NCBI RefSeq assembly: GCF_000189635.1
Contig: NW_002476559.1
Span: 1-64,000 of the forward strand
From: Tetrahymena thermophila SB210
Taxonomy: Eukaryota; Ciliophora; Oligohymenophorea; Hymenostomatida; Tetrahymenidae
Length of the DNA stretch: 64,000 nt
Direction: 5' to 3'
The translations under genes were made by a program, and so were the position numbers. The notes beneath the pieces were generated by a model that saw only the letters and a program-made list of their open reading frames with translations, ran no database searches and was not told the origin of the DNA. Positions 36,702-49,645 of the stretch are shown here, piece after piece. How positions within the stretch are numbered: the stretch's first letter is position 1; the number at the start of each line of letters is the position of its first letter.

Positions 36702-39266
36702 TCACTAACCTTATTAGTATTCTTCATCATTAGCACCTTCCTAGTTTCTTTCTTCTTCCTCTTCTTCACCTTGATCATCGCCTTCTTACTATTATTATTA
36801 CTATTGCTCATCATCTTAATCTTATTCAGCTTCGTTTTCTCTATCTTATTAATCATCATATTCTTCCTATCTTTCAGCGACTTCTCCATCTCCTTCTTCA
36901 TCCTTCTTTCCACCTGAACTGTAAACCATCAATTTAGTAATATAACTTTTGTATTATTCCTATTCATTAAAGTTATTAAAATAAAAGTTTAATTTTAATT
37001 TTCTATTTTACAAGTTCATCATTTAATCTATCGTTTTCAGCAGTTAAGATTTCTTTTTCTTCATTCATATGAGAGAAAAGTGCTTTGAATTTTTCTATTA
37101 ACTCTTCCATTTTTTTAATTTCCAAATCCTTTAACTCATTGTTTCTAGATACTATAAATAATAAGTATTTAATAAATAGTTAGAAGATAAAAAATTTAAA
37201 TACGCTCTTTGATGATTTCTTCTTTTCTTTCAAGTAGCTTTTCAAGACTTGCAACTCTCTTAACTATTTAAGGATCTTATGATTATCCTTCTTCTTCATT
37301 TAATTTTTCTGTGATCAAATCTAAAATCTAAGGATTTTCCTTAATTGCTTTAATTAGGGGATCGTCTAAATATTGAGTTTGTAAATTTTAAATTTTAGAG
37401 TTTGATTCAGACAAAAGGGATTCGAATTATTTTAGTTTTTCTTTATAACTTAATTCAATTTATTTAAGAGATTAAGACATTTCTTCATTTTGCTATTTGA
37501 TGTTGGTTTCAAACTTTTGGCATTAAACTAATAAAGCTTCATTCTTCTTCTTTTCTGCTTCATATGCTAATTTGTACTAATCAGCCTCTTTAGAATTTTA
37601 TTCTTTTAACTTTTGCACTATTTCATCATGATTTTTTTCTAATTAATCAAGCTATTTATATTAATAAATAAAAATGAATACTTTCTCTACCATATAATAT
37701 TTAAATTATTTATTTATTTGATTTTGAATTTACCTTTTATTTTAATGAGGAATTATCGCTTTCTAATCTATGAATTTCTTATTTATATTTCTAATCAGAA
37801 ATGCTATTTGCAGGTAAAGTAGCATTATTTGAACTAGTTAAATTGCTTTATTCATTTTTAGGAGAGGTTTCAGATCTTAAGTTACTAGAAAGTTAAGCCC
37901 CATGAGGAGAAATTGGGGAAGTAATAGTATTTAAATTTGAAACATTTTCTGGAGCAGGCTAGCTTTCAAGCTTAGGGGAAGTTCTTTCAGCTACTTGATC
38001 AGATTTCTACTATTATTGCTATTATTGTTCATACTTTGTGAGATAGTAAGAAGGCTGATTCAATTACTAGATGTGAGATCCACCAATAGATGAATTAGAG
38101 GTGATAATTTTTTCATATCTAGAAGCAGGAGATGTGTAGCTGTTTTAAGTGTGTAAATTATTTTGGGAAGTGCTTACACCAAGATTTGAAGTATAAGCAT
38201 TTGCATGAGAAACATAAGATGATTCAGATTATAATTTATTATTTAATTCATTTATTTTATTCATTATATCTCTCTTACGTTACTCTCTTTGCTTTCTTTC
38301 CATATCAAATTATAAAAATGTTTCAACATTTCTTTGATAGTCAGGATTGTTGCTAGTAGTAGAAGCAACCTTATTAGGGCTTTAGTAAAGAGAATATCCT
38401 TTTTAATGTGCATTTAATCTCTTAATTGAATCACCCAAAAATTAATTATTTCCTTTTAGATAATAATAATCAAAATAAATAATAAATAAATAAATGAGTA
38501 TTACTGAACAACAAATAAACAAATATTTAAAAATATGGAATAAAAAAGAAAATTTTCTATTAAAAATTTAATTTAAATTGAAAACTCAAATAATTATTTG
38601 GTTTTGTTAGCTAAAATAAATTCATTTTATTCATTTATTTTTTACGTTTCATTTTTGTAATTCTTTTTTTTTGTAGATATTAGCATTAATGCATTAAGGT
38701 AGGTAATAAAAATTGTTCATTAATAAATAATTACTCTGAATATTTGAGATACTGTAATTAGAAAGTAATCTTTCATGAATTGTGCTTGGAGATAAATATC
38801 TTCTATTGTCATCTCTAACGGGTGATCTATATTGTTCACGATCTCTTTCAGGGGAACTTATGAATCTGCTGTTAATTTAACCTAAATTAATTCATTTATT
38901 AAAAGATTATGAGCAAATCTTAGAATTAGATGGAGTTCTTTCAAAGGATTAGCAAATAAATCAAAATATCTTCATACATTTATATATCTGATAATTGTAA
39001 AATGAAATTTGATGAATAAATTACTATCTATCTTTTATCTAAGATATTGCTTTTCTAATCTTTCGCTAAGAAGCTTGGATTCATAATTTAATCTCCTTGA
39101 GTCAGAGAAATCTATTCATTTTTTAATTTAAAAAGATTGTTATATTTTGTTTGTATTTAAATTTTTGGTGCTGTTAAGCATCCATCGTCTGTCTCAAAAT
39201 TATATTTTTTTGTGAGACTTTGCAATAAAAGAGAGAATAAATCTAATACGGCTAACTTCAGACATT
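36702..39266 (-). CDS. Coiled-coil protein with acidic tail
   Basis: Multi-exon minus-strand gene; stop TGA 36702-36704, probable start ATG 39264-39266 (MSEVSRIRF). Visible introns include 37010 to about 36961 (phase 0), one near 37200-37150, one near 37735-37660 and more between 38450 and 39240. The N-terminal part is Ser/Asn/Gln-rich (SPERDREQYRSP, SPISPHGAQ). A long heptad-rich coiled coil follows (for example SLEKLLERKEEIIKE and NELKDLEIKKMEEL). The last 70 residues are dominated by Glu, Asp and Gln, with EEEEEE runs. No catalytic domain is visible. A structural or scaffold role, for instance in cytoskeleton or basal bodies, is possible but unproven. The 5' exon borders are uncertain. Confidence 0.65.
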
Positions 39267-40813
39267 TTATTTTTTGATAGTAATTTTATTTTGCTTTATT
39301 GGAAACAATATATCTTTCTAATTTGAATAAAATCTTAAAATATTCCTAACAAAGAAATCAATTAGTTTATTTATTTATTTATATTTCAGTCAATATATAT
39401 CATTTAATCAATAAATTATTAGATAGAGAAATTAATGAATGAAATAAATTATTTAATTTAATTTATAGGGTTTTTAATTTTAGAACAGTTATCCAGCAAA
39501 AATTAAAAGGATTACCATAGAGAGAGAATCTTATTTTACTTTTTCTTTTTTATTTTCTTTTTATTAAATTAATTCCAACTGGCTCTTTTTGAATTATTAA
39601 ATACTTCAAAATTAAATTCATTTTTTATAAATTTAAATAAAGCATTCAAAAAATATTAAATCAAGGCCAAAAAAAATATTTTTACTTGAAAGCCTTTATT
39701 TAAAATATTTTCAATCATTAGAAGCATTTTTAAATGAATGAATAAATAAATTATTTTTTTATTAAAAATTTTGAAAATGAAGAAGAAAAAATCAATAAAA
39801 TATAAAAAAATAGAAATTAATTTTTTTATTTGATTTTAAATTTAAAATATTTTTTTAGTTTGATTTATTCTTTAATATTTTATTTTGTAAAAATTAATTA
39901 TTAAAAAAAAAATAATTGAAGATAGGATCATATAAAAATAAATTTCATCACCTATTGTATATATTTAGTAGGACTATTTTTAGTAAGATTGATTTGAATA
40001 GAATATTATACTTAGAAATAGCTGAGGATGATTGATTGAATAGATCAAAATGTATTTATATAAAATTTAAATAAATAAAATCGTTTTATTGCAAATATAA
40101 TGAATTTATTTGTTAATAGCTCAAGATTAATTGATAACAATTTTTATTTTATCTGCACTTTGATGTTTATTATTATTTTTAGTAATAAAAATTTTTTGGT
40201 ATTTTAAATTGCTGAACTAAAGATGAAGAATTTATTTATAAAATACTTTCAAAATCATCACTTCTTAAAGATAAATTTAGGTTGGCTTTCTACTTCAATA
40301 TATTTAAAGATTTTAAACTATGCTAACTTGTGAAGGTGATTTTGGTGAAGTAATTGTTAAAAAACTATGCAAGCATTTTTTAAAAAATTTCAAATTTAAA
40401 TTTTATTTCCCTTAGAGCGAATGAAACAAGTTATATTTACTACTTACTTTATAAAGTGTTAATTAATGTTTTTAATTATTTTCCTTATTTCTTGCCCAAA
40501 AGCTGCTTTTGCTTTATTTACTTTTTCTTTTTCGCAATTTTTTAAGTCGAGGGATCGAAAACCTTGAACGAACTAAGATTTTTTTGTTTGCAATTTATCA
40601 TTTGAATGAAAAAATAATAGCAAATTATAATCTTAATTTTTTTGATGCACAAAAAATCAAACAAAAAAATTATACAAAATCAGGATATTTTCTTAATTGA
40701 AAAGTCTTTTATAACAAGTACATGTAATTTTCTTCAGTAGCAAACAACTAATTTCTTTAATTATTCAACCTAACATTTGTTTGTTTTTAACAGACATAAA
40801 TGCCTTTTTTAAT

Positions 40814-40839
40814 GTCTTCAAATATTAGTTTTTGAAGAC
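40814..40839. repeat. Inverted repeat (9-bp stem)
   Basis: GTCTTCAAA pairs with TTTGAAGAC across an 8-base loop. No gene end lies next to it, so its role is unknown. Confidence 0.7.
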
Positions 40840-42493
40840 TAATTTGAGCAAAGAATAAAGAAAATGATCATTTAAATTAAATATTTTAAAATTATCTTCA
40901 AATTAAAAATTTGTAGTGTTTTTATGTGTTAGTTTTAAAAGGGTATTATCAAGCTTTTTATTCATAAATACATAGTAAATTTTGATTAAGGAATGCTTGC
41001 TTATTTTGATCGATTGATATATAGTTCCTATTATCTATCAGAGTTAAGCTCTTTACTTTTAATATTTTTGACTACACATAAGATTGATTTATGGATACAA
41101 ATTTATTTCTTTCTTAAATATTTGTGAATTTTGCCAATTATTTATCAAAAATTTTCAATAACAACAAATACTATTATAAATTATAGCGTCTTCCAAACTG
41201 CTCTTCTATCATCTTTTAAAAAGGCAAAATTTTATCAAACAATTACTTGATATCAAAAATTTAACAATAATATTTTTTATAATCTTTTTTTTTTCTACCT
41301 CTTCTTCATTCCCTATAAGTTAAGGGACTAATGAAGAATGAGGAAGTGTAAGTTTATAAGAATTAGTGTCTAACTATTCCCAAATTATTTTTACCTTATA
41401 TCATATTTGCGTCAACTCTTTTACAAGCATCAGCTTTATGAGCTTCAAAAACTTTCATACTTTGTCTGTTAAAAAAACGGGTCTGACTAAAATTGCAAAT
41501 GAAATAGAGTTCAGGGATTGTTCATAATCAGTTACTTCACACTTTTGAGTGCACCCCACCGTTTTTTAAATGTAAACAGACAAAAAGAAAATAGAATATT
41601 TTAAAGTCCGAAATGTAGCTTTGAACACTTGAAATTGACGCACTTTCTAAATCAAAAGGATTTTTTATTTTCTACAGCAATTGGCTGCTTGGGTATATAA
41701 ATGAAAAACGTTAAAAAGCAATCATAGATACCCTTAAATATGTGTTAAGTTGTCTATTAAAGAGATTTATATAAATTAAATAGATATTCTATTATCTGGT
41801 GAAATGTAGTTTAGTACATTTTGTAGAAAAAAATAAGTAGTGAATGAGTGAGTGAGTAGATGAAGGAGTAAAAAAAGAATAGAGGAAATATATATATATT
41901 ATAATAAGATATTTAAATGTATGTTTCAATTATTGCAGCAAGTGAGCCTATGGGTGTTTTTACATTGATAATTACTTTATTATTTGTAGATGAAAGAAAA
42001 TAGCTCTTGCTTTGCTCTATCACAGACAAAGAGACAAGAACTAATTATAATTATAAGTTTCCCTACAAGCAGAATCTAATTTTTGAAGCCTTTCTTTGTT
42101 AATAAAATACTAATCTGAAAATGCTAATACAGTAAATGTTAGTAAATAGAAAATAAATTGGATAATATGAAAAATAAATATTCAATCGAAGTTGGAGATT
42201 AAAAGAAAGAGGTAGAACAAACATGCTACTCAATTAAGGGATAACTACTAATATTAGCTTTTATTAACGAATTTGGCATGAGTAAGAGAAATGTTTGTAA
42301 AAACAAAGAAAAAAGCATTAATCAAAAGATGCTCGCAAGTGAAAGTTTTCAACTGTAATCTTTATATTAAAAAAGAAAGAGAGTGATTGACTGAGTCAGT
42401 CAGAGATAAATAAATAGCTAAAGAGATGGGGGGTTTCGATAAGGAGTGCACATCAAAAGATTTAACTTGATAAAATATTAATTGAAGGAACAA

Positions 42494-42540
42494 ATCAATC
42501 GATCGATCGATCGACCAATCGATCAGTCATACAGACAGAC
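42494..42540. repeat. ATCG/CAGA microsatellite
   Basis: Repeated ATCG units (unusually GC-balanced for this DNA) continue into CAGA units. Confidence 0.85.
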
Positions 42541-43889
42541 AATGAGTCTATCTATAATATTAATATAATCAAACAATCCACCAAAGTTTGTTAACTGTTT
42601 TTGAAAATGGGAAGTGATTCAAAGTAAAGTGGAAGGAAAATAAAAAGGAAATCAAACAATCAAATTATCAAAAACAAAAAATAATTGCTTCTTTGTTCAA
42701 TCAAAAAAATCAAATATTAGAAGAAATTAAAAAAAAAAATTAATTAATTAAGTTATTAATTTGTTTGTGCAAATGAATGAATGAATTATTAATTAATTAA
42801 TAATATATAATGCTTTATGAGATGGGGAATAGATAGATAATCTTGAGTCGGTTGAAATAATCAATATGATGATTATATATAAAATTATATAAATAATTAA
42901 TTACTCGATAAAATTTAAAAATTAAATTTTTAGATAAAAAAGGGCGTTTAAAAAAAAAATGTTATGATAATACATATAGCTTGAGCTAGATGTGAACTGA
43001 TAGCGAGCTAAAATTTCATGGATTTCTACTGATTTTTTAATACCTACCTTGGAAAGCACTTTCTATATATAATAAAGTGAGAAATGAATTTCTATTTATG
43101 TTATTTTTATTATTCGCCATTTTATATTTCTTTTTCATATATATTAATTTTTATATATTCTTTTTTTTTTTTTTGAAGGAAGAGTGGTTGTGTGTAGTTC
43201 GTTCATGTCTTCTTTGATCAACTGATTATGATTGATTGATTAACTTTAATGAATCTCAGATTTATTATTAATTAATTAAAATTACTTTCTTTCAAGAGAG
43301 TGGGAGGGATTAGTTAGTTGATTCAAATGAAAAAATGAATAAATGATCAATTGATTAATTCGTAGATCAAGTCAGCTAATTAACTATTATTTTGTTAGCT
43401 AGCTTGAGATCAATATTTGATAGATCATTTAAAAAATATAATAGACGATTTTGGAGAAAATAAAAGGTAAAGTGTCTCTCTCAACCTATATATTATTATC
43501 TGATCTCCTTCTTTTTTTTACTTACTTTTTGTTAATGTTCTGTTCTATATATTTTTGTACAAATAAACAAGAAAATGCAAAGAAAACTATTTTTTAAATA
43601 GCATTGATTGATTGATATTGAATTCCCCTTTAATAATTTAATGTATTTTGAGAGAAGAAAGGTTTATTAATTAATTAAAGAAGAGGAAAAAAGAAGAAGA
43701 AGAAAAAGCAAATTAATTATTAGAGTGACTATATAAATAAAGAAAAAATTTTAATTTGTTAGGGAATTATAATCATAACTAATTAATTATTCTTTTTTTT
43801 TCAAAAAAAGAAGAAAAACATCAAATCAAACATATTGTTCATTTTTTTTGACTTCAGTATTTGTTTTAGGGAAGATAATCGTACGAAAA

Positions 43890-45161
43890 ATGTCGTTTAA
43901 TACTTCTTAAACTGTTTAACATTCCTAACAAAGTCAAAAACAAAGTATTTGTAGCGAAAATGATATCAACGTTCTCGCAAATATTTTTGAACAAAAAGGC
44001 AATCTGCTTTTCTCTGATTAAGGCAAGCTCGTTTATTAATGCGGGTTATATGTCCTCAAGGAGGTTTACTTGCCTTAGATTCAACAATAATCCTAGCAAA
44101 AGGATAATCATAGCGTTTCTGATCAGTAGTAACAGGCTCCTTCCTCTTCAGCTAGCAGTCAACCTGTTGTTTCTGCTGTTTATCCTCCTTCTCCTATCCA
44201 ATCATAGCAAAATGAGATCGACCTAAAGCTAATTTTAGAAAAAAGAATCAAAGATTGCTTGCTTTTATAGAACGAATTTGTGATTACCCAGAATATAAGC
44301 TGCAAAAATGCTAACATCGCTAAGCCCATCGACTTCAAGGCTACTCCTGCTAGATGTATGCTATTCTCTCCTTATATGAGCGAAAAAGACGCTTTTACTC
44401 ACTTGATACAAAAAAACGCGGGTATTTTTTAAAAAATAAACTATTTCTCCCTCGAAAATAGAAGCAACGAACAAGATGAATTATTACATAGAGTTCGTGG
44501 AATTCTTTTCGGTGCTATGAAGTTAGCATTCGAAATAGGCACTGCTTTAAAGTACCTGCACGAAGAACTCAATATTGCTCACAATGACATCAAGCCTGAT
44601 AACTTTTTCGCTCACTTTGGCTAGCATCCTCTAATTGAAAGTAGCTAAGTTTACGACTACACCAACAAAGTCACTCGTGATGATGACGGTGTTTAATACT
44701 ATCTTGGTGACTTCGCCTACTCCAAGGAGTGCGGATTCACTTCTTAGAAAGAAGCCAAGAGATTCTTCTAATAGAAAGTTTAATCCTACTTTTCACCTGA
44801 AATCTTTGCTTTGATAGAAGGTGGACAAATTGATCTTCAGAACTTCGAAAAGCAGTACGATGTATTTGCTTTTGGCATCAGTCTCTTCTAGATCCTTTTC
44901 CAAATGAACCCCTTTCAATCCAATGGCTGCCATCTCAGCGATACCTCATTTAACCTTCTCCACACTAACCCTGAAAAGTTTTGGAGCTAATTGTGGTAAC
45001 CGCTGAGCGTCTACGGGTAGATGACTAATATTGACCTGATGAAAGATCTCTTGACCAAAATGCTTGAAAGAGATCCTTCTAAGAGACCCAATATTAGCCA
45101 AATCCTATAGCACCCATGGCTCGCTAACATCTAAAACTATTTTTTATAATTAACTCACTGA
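43890..45161 (+). CDS. Divergent protein kinase (HND/DFA motifs)
   Basis: Single exon from ATG 43890 to TGA 45159-45161, 423 residues. The N-lobe is minimal: no clear Gly-rich loop, a YVLKEV strand that may carry the VAIK lysine (about residue 55), then a Q/S/P-rich insert. The C-lobe is clear: ALKYLHEELNIAHNDIKPDN at about 215-240, DFA at 274 in place of DFG, SPE at 302 in place of APE, FAFGISLFQIL, and DPSKRPNISQILQHPWL at the end. Catalytic Asp, Lys and Asn remain, but HRD is HND and the DFG glycine is Ala. Codon use is unlike the neighbours, with many AAC, GAC, TTC, CTC and GCT codons, typical of strongly expressed ciliate genes. Activity is uncertain. Confidence 0.85.
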
Positions 45162-47560
45162 AAAACAAACAAACAACCAAACAAACAAACAACCAACCAA
45201 CCCCAACCACAAACAAAAAAACATACACAAATCTTAATAATTTATGAATTAACCTAACCATTTTCTTTGAAACGATTTTGAGATCGTGATACTATGATTA
45301 GCCTGCAATCATTTCAAGTTACTATTCAAACCAAAATGCAAACACCCACCTACTCTTTATAAACCACTTACTTTTATTTTTTATAATCGCAAGTTAACTT
45401 TTGTTCACTTGCAAACAAACCCCCTACCAACAAACCACCCATAAAAACAAAAAATAAACAACCAAATCTAATAACTTAATTAAAAAACAACAAGAAAACA
45501 AAAAAAGCAACCAAACAAATCAAAACAAACACAATAATAATAATTTATAAATGCTTAATGTATTATTTCTCTCATCTATCTTTCTACTTTTAAAACAATT
45601 CTTTAATAAAATATTAATTTAATAATTAATAAATAAATAAATCAATACCTAATTTAAATATCCAAACTCCTACGAATTTTATTAATTAAAAATAAATTTA
45701 GTTAAAGATAGCTTTATCTATGAACGAAAGAAAATAGTTAATGTGCAAAAATAAAAATAATGCAACCAAGAACTAATAAATTAATAACCAATAAATACAA
45801 TAATAACTAACTTGATTGCATTTGCAGCCGTCACATAAGTAATATTTTAGCGAAAGCTAATCTGCATGCATGTTAACAATTTTCAGCTATTTTTAACAAT
45901 CGAGTCCAAAAATCCTTATTTCCAATGGTAAGAAGGTTTCTGTGAACAAATCTTCCACTTCATTTACCATAACTTGCTACTGGAAAAAGGAAACAATAAA
46001 TAAATAAATAAAATAAACATAACCTACTTCTTAAAACTACTATTAAATAATAAATATTTAAATAAAATCACTTTATAATTGTGCTTTATCAATTGTTTTA
46101 AAAATAATTGATTAGCACTTTTCCTTACTTCTATTTAAAGAGAGTGAACTCTCACTTAGAATAAATAAATCTTAACGTGTATTCTATCTATATTTTTTAT
46201 TATGTTAGTGTGTATTAATAAAAACAAATAAAAAATGATAACTTGCATTTTTGTGACTAATTTGATCACAATTCAAACATAAAACATTTAATCTTCTTTT
46301 CATTTCTTTTTACTTAAATTTCTTTGATAATTATTAAATTTTCTATTATTAAACATAAAATTAATCTTTTAATTTAAAAGATTTATTGAATTAATTTGTT
46401 TTTTTATATTTTACAAATTCAAAATTTTTCTAAATCTTATTATTTTAACTTTTTTAAATTATTTTTATTAAATATATTTAATAATTATTTATTGGATATA
46501 ATAAATCATCTTACTTACATTTAAAGCTCTTATTTTAATTTAAGTAATTTTTTAAACAAAAATTAAATAATTAATATTAAGTTATCTCTTAAAATAACTG
46601 TTTGTTTTCAACTAAAAATTATTTCAAATAATTAAAATAAATTGTAATAAAAGAAATTAATTAATTAATTAGCTTTTTTGTGTAATTAAAAAAATCAAAG
46701 TTTGATTAAAATATTTTTTTAATTTAAATATTATATTTTATTTAACCAAATTTGATAAATTATTTCTGTTATTTATAAAAATTTTTAGCTAATTTTTAAA
46801 ATATTAAAGTTGTAATTATAATTTTATTTAAGTTGATATAATGTCTAAAATTAAAATGAATAATTTGTTCTTTTTACTCAGTAAATTTATATAAAATTAA
46901 TCAAGATGATTGAAACAATTTTCAAAGTGAGTTATTTTATTTAATTGGATTTTCAAAAATAAATTCACTAATTTAAAATTTAATTTAAATGATATGGAAA
47001 AATATTGTTTTATTTTAAAATTTATTGAAACACAAAATAGATAAAAAAGTTGAGATAAAAAAATATCTTAAAATATCTTCTCAAGATTTCTGATTTCTTA
47101 GAAGAAAATTTATTGATAAAATTTTGTTAATGAATAATTAAAAATATTTACTAACTTATTACTTGATTATAATTTTTTGTAATGAATGGCTTAAAAATGT
47201 ATTTATACTTTGATTAGCTTACTGATGTATTGTTCAAAGGCTGCTTTGTTTATTCTTAAAAAGTAGCGATTCAGTGCTTAAAGATTTTTTACCATTCTTC
47301 CAATAAATTTATAAAGTAATAAATATAAGGCTATTATCAAACAAATAAAAAATAACACACCTGCTTCATTCAATAAGGCAATTCGACAAAAGAAAAAGAA
47401 AACTACACAGAAACACTTTTTAGTAAAAAAAAAAAAAAAGTAATATTAAAAATAGCTAATTTCTAAGAGATTAATTTCATTAAATTTATTAAATAGAAAG
47501 GATATATAAAATAGATTAAGCAAGGTTGCACTAAATAGTAATAATTATATAAATAGATAA
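45162..47560. other. Intergenic, with C-rich 3' flank
   Basis: The first 400 bases after the kinase are strikingly C-rich and G-poor (CAAA/CCAA repeats at 45165-45225, again near 45405-45530), probably the 3' UTR and flank. A possible 81-residue ORF lies at 45866-46111. The rest is AT-rich with no gene that I can support. Confidence 0.55.
45165..45225 (+). repeat. CAAA/CCAA simple repeat in 3' flank
   Basis: Tandem AAAC and AACC units just after the kinase stop, strand-asymmetric (C without G). Confidence 0.8.
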
Positions 47561-49645
47561 ATGTAGGTTATAAGCAATCCAAATGGAATAGACAGCTAGC
47601 ACTAGATGTTGCTCAACTTGTTCTAAAATTTTATTGAAATTCATTCTGAAGATTACGAAAATTAATCGAATCTTTCTTAGTTGCGGAAGTAAATGAATTA
47701 AAATATCAAAAGAGAGTGGAACTATTTCAAGTGCTAAATTAACGTAAACCCACTGAACACTGACAAGATCACCACTTATTTTCATCTTTTAGAGAAGAGT
47801 TTATTAGAAAATAATAGTCTTGATAATTCTCCTTCTCATTCACCTACAATAAGACCTTCATAGCATTAAAAAGATATGAGTGAATCAAGTAAATCTCCAA
47901 ACACAAGATTTCTTACCATCAATCCGAATGATGTACCTAAAGATGCATTCAAAAAAAATTGTTTCAAAAGAAGTACCAATGCTGCATAAAACAGAATTAA
48001 CCTTAATAGCAACAGCAATGACGAAACAGCAGTACCTTCGAATAGGATTTAATAGACTCATGGATATTTTTCTCCTCAAATACAACCTAGTTCTGACAGA
48101 TAATTTAGTTAAATGTTACAATAATTTGAGCAGAATACGATGAAAAATGCACGAAGCCCTTATTACAATTAAAGTAGTTAAGTAAACTAGCATAATTTCA
48201 CGAGTGCAGTTTAATCAAGCAATTAAGATCCTTTTTAATAATAAAAAAATAATTTTATCAAACCATCTTAATTTTAATAGCAATAAGGATATCAAAATAA
48301 TTATCAAATTTAAATTAACTCTAGCAGCAATACCACCTCAGAAAATAATGCCATAAATTAATAAAGAGGGTTAATCAAAGTGGATGAAAGCAACTTTAAT
48401 AGTCCTCCTATATTTCCTCTTGAAACAGTAAATAATCAATAACAATTACAATTACAACAACAATAGCAAGTGCTATCAAAATTAGATAGTGAAGAAAACA
48501 GTGCAAGTAACAGTGAAAGTAGTAGCACAAGAAACAGCTAAGATATCATCAATAATGTTTCAAATAGTTAGCCAAATAATAATCCAAACGGGAATATGTT
48601 AAATGCTAACTAATCTCCTACATTGAACAACACGCAAAGCAATACATCTTTGCAGATAGAAAACCTTAAAAATTAAGCATAATAATTTTATAAGGAATAC
48701 AAAAGCCAGCAAATAGATTCTTAAAGATCAACATAGCAAGATACTTCTAAGAATATAGTTTAAAATGTTAATTTAATCAATCCTCAATCATAGCAAATAG
48801 GAAATTAGAAAGACAGTTCATCAATTTAGTAACAATTTTAATAGCCAATCTAATAAGTTTAATCTCCGATTATTCCAATCAGCTATAATATTTCTTACGA
48901 TTAAGAGAAATATATAGCTACAAACCCATAAATATAGGTAAATATCCAAGGGAATAACCAAGGATAGTAGCATTCGCACTCGTTAGATTATAACCAATAA
49001 AATCTAAATAAGTTAGCTTTTAACAATTTTCACTAGTATAGGGCACTTTCTCCAAATCCTCAATCAACATAAAATAATAATTTATAATTCGAAAATAGAA
49101 CTTACAGTCCAAACAGTAGACTTTATCACAATCCTTAAATGTAAAATTTCTCTTAATAATAGTAGCAATTATAACCTCCCTAGAAACAAACTAAAAATGC
49201 TTTAAATTATAAAAATAAGCTGCTTTAAGCAGCAAATCAGGCCGTTCCTTTAAATTAATATCAAGTTGGATAATAGTAAAAGAGCGATTAAAGTATAAAC
49301 TCAAATTCTTCAAGTAATTTGAGTATGACCACTAATAACCTGACTTAGCCTTAGAGTTTGGCTTAGCAATATGGAATGTAAGAAAACCAATCAACTGCAA
49401 CTGTATAGAGATACTAATCTCCATTACGCCAAATAAGCTCTATAAATTCTCTCTAGCAGATAAATCAAAATTAATAACAATAAACCTAATAATAACCAGT
49501 AAACAACATCGCAGAATAATAGTCAATAATTGATGAAATGTTGAGGTACTAATTCAAAATAAAGCAAGTCCTCGAAAAAACTCAACTGCTTGAAACTTAC
49601 ATGAAAAATAATTCAAGTGCAATAAATTCTTTATTTAACTAATGA
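47561..49645 (+). CDS. Q/N/S-rich low-complexity protein
   Basis: Single exon from ATG 47561 to TGA 49643-49645, 694 residues. The first 110 residues are of normal complexity (FIEIHSEDYENQ, KREWNYFKCQINVN). The rest is dominated by Gln, Asn and Ser, with many glutamines written as TAA or TAG. Short motifs such as SPSHSP, RSPYYNQSS and RYQSPLRQ look like phosphorylation sites. The last 40 residues may form a helix (IIDEMLRYQFKIKQVLEKTQ). I recognise no domain. Prion-like composition suggests RNA granules or regulation, but that is only composition. An upstream exon cannot be excluded. Confidence 0.6.

Larger units (their letters stand above)
39267..43889. other. Large intergenic region
   Basis: About 4.6 kb without a gene that I can support. 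It contains an inverted repeat at 40814-40839, a less AT-rich island at 41475-41570 that may be an RNA gene, GTGA and ATCG microsatellites at 41839-41860 and 42494-42540, and long purine-rich stretches before the kinase gene at 43890. Confidence 0.5.

Noticed and set aside
36689..36913. Lys/Met-rich minus-strand ORF
   Set aside because: It is the shifted frame of the acidic tail; the E/D/Q frame joins upstream exons in phase and ends in TGA.
40509..40700. 63-codon ORF without TAA/TAG on the plus strand
   Set aside because: It starts at TTG, has no motif, and F/L/I/K/N-rich composition matches translated AT-rich spacer.
45195..45215. CCAACCCCAACC resembling Tetrahymena telomere (C4A2) repeat
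   Set aside because: Only one CCCCAA unit occurs, inside a degenerate CAAA/CCAA tract; a telomere would be an uninterrupted array at a sequence end.
46700..47400. Long TGA-free minus-strand frame with a hydrophobic stretch (VLFFICLIIALYLLLY)
   Set aside because: No start codon in frame and most of it is F/I/K/L/N/Y typical of random AT-rich DNA, where TGA is rare; kept out for lack of support.
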